Shown here piece by piece: positions 51,655 through 54,997 of a stretch of 54,997 nucleotides of DNA. Numbering within the stretch: position 1 is the stretch's first letter; every line of letters starts with the position of its first letter. Origin of the DNA: Arthrobacter sp. AK04 (GTDB lineage Bacteria > Actinomycetota > Actinomycetes > Actinomycetales > Micrococcaceae); contig NZ_JAJOMC010000028.1 in assembly GCF_021129155.1 (NCBI RefSeq), positions 1 to 54,997 of the forward strand. The letters run 5' to 3'. The position numbers and the translations under genes are program-made. The notes beneath the pieces were generated by a model. The model had not been told where the DNA came from, searched no databases, and worked only from the letters and a program-made list of their open reading frames with translations.

Positions 51655-51681
51655 GCTTATAAAACAATGCTCCCCGGATAT
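51655..51681 (+). promoter_or_regulatory. SigF/SigB-type promoter candidate
   Basis: GCTTAT (51655-51660), a 15-bp spacer and GGATAT (51676-51681) resemble the GTTT-N14/16-GGGTA pattern of SigB/SigF promoters, 50 bp before the epimerase gene and divergent from the sigma-factor gene. Confidence 0.45.
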
Positions 51682-51731
51682 AGGCTCGGTGTGTCAGCCG
51701 TACCGGGAAGCCCAGCCAAGGAGTCCTTGCC

Positions 51732-52787
51732 ATGCACATCGCCATCACCGGTGCCAGCGGAAATGCTGGAACAGCACTCCTCCGCAAGCTGCAGGCCAAG
51801 CTGTCCGAAAAGCCCGGAAGCTTCAAGCTGACGGGGATCAGCAGGTCCCGCCCTGACACGGGCCGGGAACCCTACTCCGGCGTTGAGTGGCACACCCTGG
51901 ACGTCGGCCTGGAGAGCGACCGGCCCCTGCTTGACGCCGCCTTGGAAGGCGTGGATTCCGTGGTTCACCTGGCCTGGCAGATCCAGCCCAACCGGGACCT
52001 GGAACAGCTGTACCGCACCAACGTGGCCGGCACCAGGAACGTGCTGGCGGCAGCGGCCAGGGCAGGGGTGAAACAGGTGGTCTGTGCCTCGTCCGTCGGC
52101 GCCTACAGCAAGGCACCCAAGGATCAAAGACGCGACGAATCATGGCCGGTCCGCGGCATGGCGGGCTCACACTACAGCCGGCACAAGGCGGAGCAGGAAG
52201 AAGCCCTGGATGCGTTCATGGCAGCGGAACCGGGCATCTCGGTGGCACGGCTCCGGCCAGGCCTGATTTTCCAGTCCGACGCCGGAAGCGAGATTGGACG
52301 GTATTTCCTGGGGCGGGCCATTCCACGCCTGCTGCCGGGGAAGCTCCGCATTCCGCTGCTTCCCGCCCCGGACGGCCTGGTTTTCCAGGCGGTTCACGCC
52401 GACGACGTGGCGGACGCCTACTGGCGCGTTATCGACCAGCGGGCTTCAGGGGCCTTCAATATTGCGGCAGAGCCCGTACTGACGCCGCGGGAAATCGCCC
52501 GCATTGTGGGCGCCCGGAGGATCCTCCCCATTCCCATGGGGCTGCTTCATTGGATCGTCGGGCTGACGTGGCGGCTGCGGCTGCAGCCCACCGACTCCGG
52601 ATGGGTGGACATGGCAGCCGGCGCTCCCATCATGGACACCGGCCGGGCCCGCCGAATCCTCTGCTGGGAGCCGGCGATACCGTCCACCGACGCCGTCAGG
52701 GCCGTGCTCCAGGGCATGGGAACGGGGGAAGGAGTAACTCCCTCCCCCGTGCTCAAGCCAAGGAAACCGGCACCGCCCGTGGACTAG
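51732..52787 (+). CDS. NAD-dependent epimerase/dehydratase family protein
   Basis: 351 residues, extended SDR. Cofactor motif ITGASGNAGTALL, LDVGLES-type Asp, and Ser/Tyr/Lys catalysis in CASSVGAYSKAP and YSRHKAEQEE. The substrate-binding half (VHADDVADAYWRVIDQ, GAFNIAAEPVLTP) is typical of sugar-nucleotide or general extended SDRs. Not recognisable as HldD. It overlaps the convergent coiled-coil gene by 4 bp. Stress-linked expression is inferred from its promoter. Confidence 0.85.
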   Translation: MHIAITGASGNAGTALLRKLQAKLSEKPGSFKLTGISRSRPDTGREPYSGVEWHTLDVGLESDRPLLDAALEGVDSVVHLAWQIQPNRDLEQLYRTNVAGTRNVLAAAARAGVKQVVCASSVGAYSKAPKDQRRDESWPVRGMAGSHYSRHKAEQEEALDAFMAAEPGISVARLRPGLIFQSDAGSEIGRYFLGRAIPRLLPGKLRIPLLPAPDGLVFQAVHADDVADAYWRVIDQRASGAFNIAAEPVLTPREIARIVGARRILPIPMGLLHWIVGLTWRLRLQPTDSGWVDMAAGAPIMDTGRARRILCWEPAIPSTDAVRAVLQGMGTGEGVTPSPVLKPRKPAPPVD

Positions 52788-53512
52788 ATTCCCGAGTGCG
52801 GATCCTTTCGCTCACGGCGGCTGCCCTCGGCCGGATTGATTCCTTCATCGGTAAGGTCCCCACGTGCCGGGCGGTCCCGCCGCGCCGCATCGTCGCGGAC
52901 GCCATCGTGCGCAGCATCGTCGCGGACGCCGTCGTGCGCAGCATCGTCGCGGACGCCGTCGTGCGCCGCATCTCTCCGTCCGCCGTCGTGGCCGGCAATG
53001 CCGCGGTCTCCAGCTTGGGCGACACCTCCACCGTCACGGGCATCGTCGCGGCCAACAGTGCCGCGGCCTGCCTCAGCGGGGCCGCCGCCCACAGCTTCGT
53101 GGCTGGCTCGCTCGCGGTTGCTGCGGTCGCGGCGGTCCGGATGGACATCGCCGCGGCGGTCGCGGTCGACGTCGGGGTCAAGCTCGTCCGCCTTCCGCGC
53201 CCGTTCGTTCACATCGTCGCGGAGCGCCTTGGCCTCCATGGCCTGCTGGTCTGCCTGCTGGCGCAACCTGGCCGCATCCACCTGGGCCTGCTCCGCATCA
53301 GCCCTGGCACGCGTAGCTTTCGCTTCGCGCTCCCGGGCGTCAAGATCCTTCATCTCGGCCTCGCGGCGGATTTCCGCTGCCTTGGCCCGCTGTTCGTCAT
53401 CACGCTTCTGCTGGACAGCCTTCCTGCGCCGTCCGCCCGCCAGCAACAGCAGCACAACCAGCACCACCACAATGACGCCGACTACCACCCAAACCCATGG
53501 AGCTGTTTCCAT
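52784..53512 (-). CDS. Membrane-anchored coiled-coil protein with repeat tail
   Basis: 242 residues. An N-terminal helix (WVWVVVGVIVVVLVVLLLLAGG) anchors it, with a short external end. Residues about 30-110 are Lys/Arg/Glu/Ala-rich and predicted coiled coil (EIRREAEMKDLDAREREAKATR). The C-terminal half is Asp/Arg/Gly/His-rich and includes a 9-residue tandem repeat (AHDGVRDDA, 3-4 units). Codon use in the tail is odd. ATG at 53512 follows GGAAAG; a GTG 12 bp upstream is an alternative. No enzymatic motif; probably structural or stress related. Confidence 0.65.
   Translation of the reverse strand: METAPWVWVVVGVIVVVLVVLLLLAGGRRRKAVQQKRDDEQRAKAAEIRREAEMKDLDAREREAKATRARADAEQAQVDAARLRQQADQQAMEAKALRDDVNERARKADELDPDVDRDRRGDVHPDRRDRSNRERASHEAVGGGPAEAGRGTVGRDDARDGGGVAQAGDRGIAGHDGGRRDAAHDGVRDDAAHDGVRDDAAHDGVRDDAARRDRPARGDLTDEGINPAEGSRRERKDPHSGI
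52887..52994 (-). repeat. 27-bp tandem repeats in the coiled-coil gene
   Basis: Units at 52887-52913, 52914-52940 and 52941-52967 are nearly identical (GCATCGTCGCGGACGCC...), followed by a degenerate unit at 52968-52994. Each encodes nine residues. Units are in frame, so copy number can change without a frameshift. Confidence 0.85.
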
Positions 53513-53581
53513 ACCACCCACCACTTTCCACTTGATGTGACCGGACCGGCCTGCGCCTTTCCGGCTGACTCTGCTGGAACC

Positions 53582-53607
53582 GTTTATAACTCGCTTAGCA
53601 AGGGTAC
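53582..53607 (+). promoter_or_regulatory. SigF/SigB-type promoter
   Basis: GTTTAT (53582-53587), a 14-bp spacer and GGGTAC (53602-53607) match the GTTT-N14/16-GGGTA consensus of SigB/SigF-class sigma factors. It drives the LEA-like/DUF1469 operon; an AT-rich leader follows. Confidence 0.65.
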
Positions 53608-53699
53608 TTACCTTTTATTAGTAATCATGCTTATTATTTTACGGCCAGTACTGCTGGTTCTTGATCAACAACCGGCCTTCTTGGAAAGAGAGAGCGAAG

Positions 53700-54665
53700 A
53701 TGACAGAGAACCAATGGCCCGAGGATCCCGCCACGACGGCTCCGCCGGCCTCTACAGGAATTCCGGGTGAGCGGTCCGCCGCCACATTCCCGTCAGCCGC
53801 CACTCCCCAATACGGCGCGGTCCAGCCCGGCGACAGCTCCGGGACGTCCCGCAAGGATGCGGCGAAGGAAGAAGCAGCTGACGTTGCCCGCACGGCGAAG
53901 GGCTCTGCCCAGAACGTTGCGCAGACCGCCAAGGAAGAAGCCGCGCATGTGGCGTCCGAGGCGAAGTACAGTGCCCAGGAACTGCTGCACCAGGCGAAGT
54001 CGGGACTGACCAGCCAGGCCGGGACGCAGCAGCAGAAGGCCGCAGAGGGCATGCGCAATATCTCCAGCCAGCTGCACAGCATGGCCACCGCCCCGGACCA
54101 GCAGGGCGTCGCCAGCGACCTTGTCCGGCAGGCTGCCGAGCGCACCTCGTCAATGGCGTCCTGGCTTGAGAACAGGCAGCCGGGCGACCTTCTCGGCGAG
54201 GTCCAGAGGTTTGCCCGCAACAATCCCGGCACCTTCCTCCTGCTTGCAGCGGGTGCAGGCGTCCTGGCAGGCAGGCTCACCCGCGGCCTCACCGCCGGGG
54301 CACCGGAATCTTCATCCACCAGCGGCACCACAAGCACCGCGGGCCTGCACTCCGGAACGCCATACGGCGACCGGTACACAGAGTCCTATGTGCCGGGGGG
54401 CGGCACGGTTCCTCCGCCTCCGGTGCAGCTTCCCGGGCCGGCCACCACAACGGCGGGATACGACGGCGGCGCGCCGGGCAGCAGCTACGCCGACCCCACG
54501 CGTCCCGCCAGTCCCCTGGACAGCCCGCAGCTGGTCGAAGAACCGTGGTCCGGAAACCGGATCGCCAGTGATCCGCTGGGCGACCGCGACCTGGCCGACG
54601 ATCCCATGGCAGGCGATCCCCTCACCCGGGACCGTTCCAGGGATGGCCAGTCTGGCGGTCTGTGA
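53700..54665 (+). CDS. LEA-like membrane-associated stress protein
   Basis: 321 residues. Residues about 50-110 contain LEA-type 11-residue repeats (DAAKEEAADVARTAKGSAQNVAQTAKEEAAHVASEAK), predicted amphipathic helix. A short hydrophobic helix (GTFLLLAAGAGVLAGRLTRGL) follows near residue 185. The C-terminal 130 residues are Gly/Ser/Pro/Asp-rich and disordered. Desiccation or envelope-stress protection is inferred. ATG at 53700; the stop overlaps the next start (TGATG). Confidence 0.75.
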   Translation: MTENQWPEDPATTAPPASTGIPGERSAATFPSAATPQYGAVQPGDSSGTSRKDAAKEEAADVARTAKGSAQNVAQTAKEEAAHVASEAKYSAQELLHQAKSGLTSQAGTQQQKAAEGMRNISSQLHSMATAPDQQGVASDLVRQAAERTSSMASWLENRQPGDLLGEVQRFARNNPGTFLLLAAGAGVLAGRLTRGLTAGAPESSSTSGTTSTAGLHSGTPYGDRYTESYVPGGGTVPPPPVQLPGPATTTAGYDGGAPGSSYADPTRPASPLDSPQLVEEPWSGNRIASDPLGDRDLADDPMAGDPLTRDRSRDGQSGGL

Positions 54666-54997
54666 TGAGTAGTTCGATTCCGGAACCCGCTCCGAGTGTG
54701 GCGCACGAGAAGGCTGAGAATGCCTCGCTGGGTGAGCTGCTCGGGGATGTGACCCGTGACCTGTCCACGCTCATGCGCCAGGAAGTCGAGCTGGCCAAGG
54801 CCGAACTGAAGCAGTCGGCCACGAAGGCCGGCAAGGGCTCGGGCATGCTCGCCGGGGCAGGCGTGGCAGGACACTTCGTCCTTCTCTTCCTGTCCCTGGG
54901 CCTGATGTTCGCCCTGGGCGCCCTGATGCCGCTGGGCTGGGCCGCGCTGATCGTCGCCGTGGTCTGGGGCATCATCGCCGCGGTCCTGGCCTCGATC
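54665..54997 (+). CDS. Phage holin/DUF1469-family membrane protein (runs off right edge)
   Basis: 111 codons visible, no stop before the window end. A charged amphipathic segment (LGELLGDVTRDLSTLMRQEVELAKAELKQSATKAGKG) precedes two hydrophobic helices (HFVLLFLSLGLMFALGALMP, AALIVAVVWGIIAAVL). This is the actinobacterial phage-holin-family (DUF1469) layout. These are chromosomal envelope proteins rather than prophage holins. The ATG overlaps the stop of the LEA-like gene, so the two are coupled. Confidence 0.85.
   Translation, partial: MSSSIPEPAPSVAHEKAENASLGELLGDVTRDLSTLMRQEVELAKAELKQSATKAGKGSGMLAGAGVAGHFVLLFLSLGLMFALGALMPLGWAALIVAVVWGIIAAVLASI

Noticed and set aside
51732..52787. HldD epimerase completing an ADP-L-glycero-heptose route
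   Set aside because: It is an extended SDR but lacks visible similarity to HldD and lies outside the operon on the other strand behind its own promoter.
52887..52994. Short direct repeats that could suggest a CRISPR array
   Set aside because: Units are adjacent with no spacers, are 27 bp and in frame within a coding sequence.
54665..54997. Prophage holin
   Set aside because: The family name is misleading; it is coupled to a LEA-like gene with no other phage genes nearby.

Overview
The window looks like chromosomal DNA from a high-GC Gram-positive actinobacterium, most likely an Arthrobacter/Pseudarthrobacter-type member of the Micrococcaceae. This is inferred from the strong GC bias, Ala/Gly/Val-rich proteins, a tRNA Glu-Asp-Phe array, an actinobacterial SigF/SigB-like sigma factor, and many GTG starts and ATGA/GTGA start-stop overlaps. 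No rRNA, CRISPR array, prophage or insertion sequence was found. Most of the content is metabolic, transport and stress genes with a few accessory islands.

Layout. 1-3.1 kb: the start of a secreted protein, a BCCT osmolyte transporter with a repeat-built cytosolic tail, and a tRNA array with a strong terminator. 3.3-6.8 kb: a PHP-domain protein and a run of three genes with leaderless-looking starts (EamA exporter, zincin-like peptidase, cation exporter). 6.9-14 kb, minus strand: a LolA-like secreted protein with an ABC exporter, then a large PEP-utilising/Rph-like enzyme behind a tandem universal stress protein. 14-19.7 kb: a short FAD-binding-like protein behind a structured leader, CopC, a purine permease, a Na+/H+ antiporter and hutG. 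19.8-28.6 kb: a lipoprotein coupled to an unusual CDF transporter, a CitA/CitB-type two-component system, and a divergent tripartite tricarboxylate transporter (tctCBA) with a coupled universal stress protein and a FAH-family hydrolase.

28.8-34.3 kb: two small proteins separated by an extreme poly-G/poly-C stretch that is probably an assembly artefact at a terminator, then hutU-hutH under an IclR regulator. Three matching palindromes (GTCYGG-N4-CCRKAC) lie around the regulator gene and the hutU promoter. 34.5-40.5 kb: quinone-oxidoreductase-type enzymes with a QorR-like HxlR regulator, 3-hydroxybutyrate dehydrogenase with a divergent LysR regulator, and an aminopropyltransferase-like protein.

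40.5-50.4 kb is the most striking block. It is one tightly coupled minus-strand operon with GmhB, GmhA and two HldE-type bifunctional kinase/adenylyltransferases, which is a complete route to ADP-D-glycero-beta-D-manno-heptose. It also holds a GT9 (heptosyltransferase family) enzyme, two GT4 enzymes, a short-chain dehydrogenase and an aldehyde dehydrogenase. A Gram-positive cell has no LPS, so the heptosylated product is unknown. This is the best candidate for an undescribed system.

50.6-55 kb: a SigF/SigB-like sigma factor, and genes preceded by sequences resembling that sigma class (GTTT-N14/15-GGGTA): an SDR epimerase, and a LEA-like/DUF1469 membrane operon that runs off the right edge. 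A membrane-anchored coiled-coil protein with 27-bp tandem repeats lies between them. Palindromic elements that sit exactly at gene ends recur in the 31-40 kb region.
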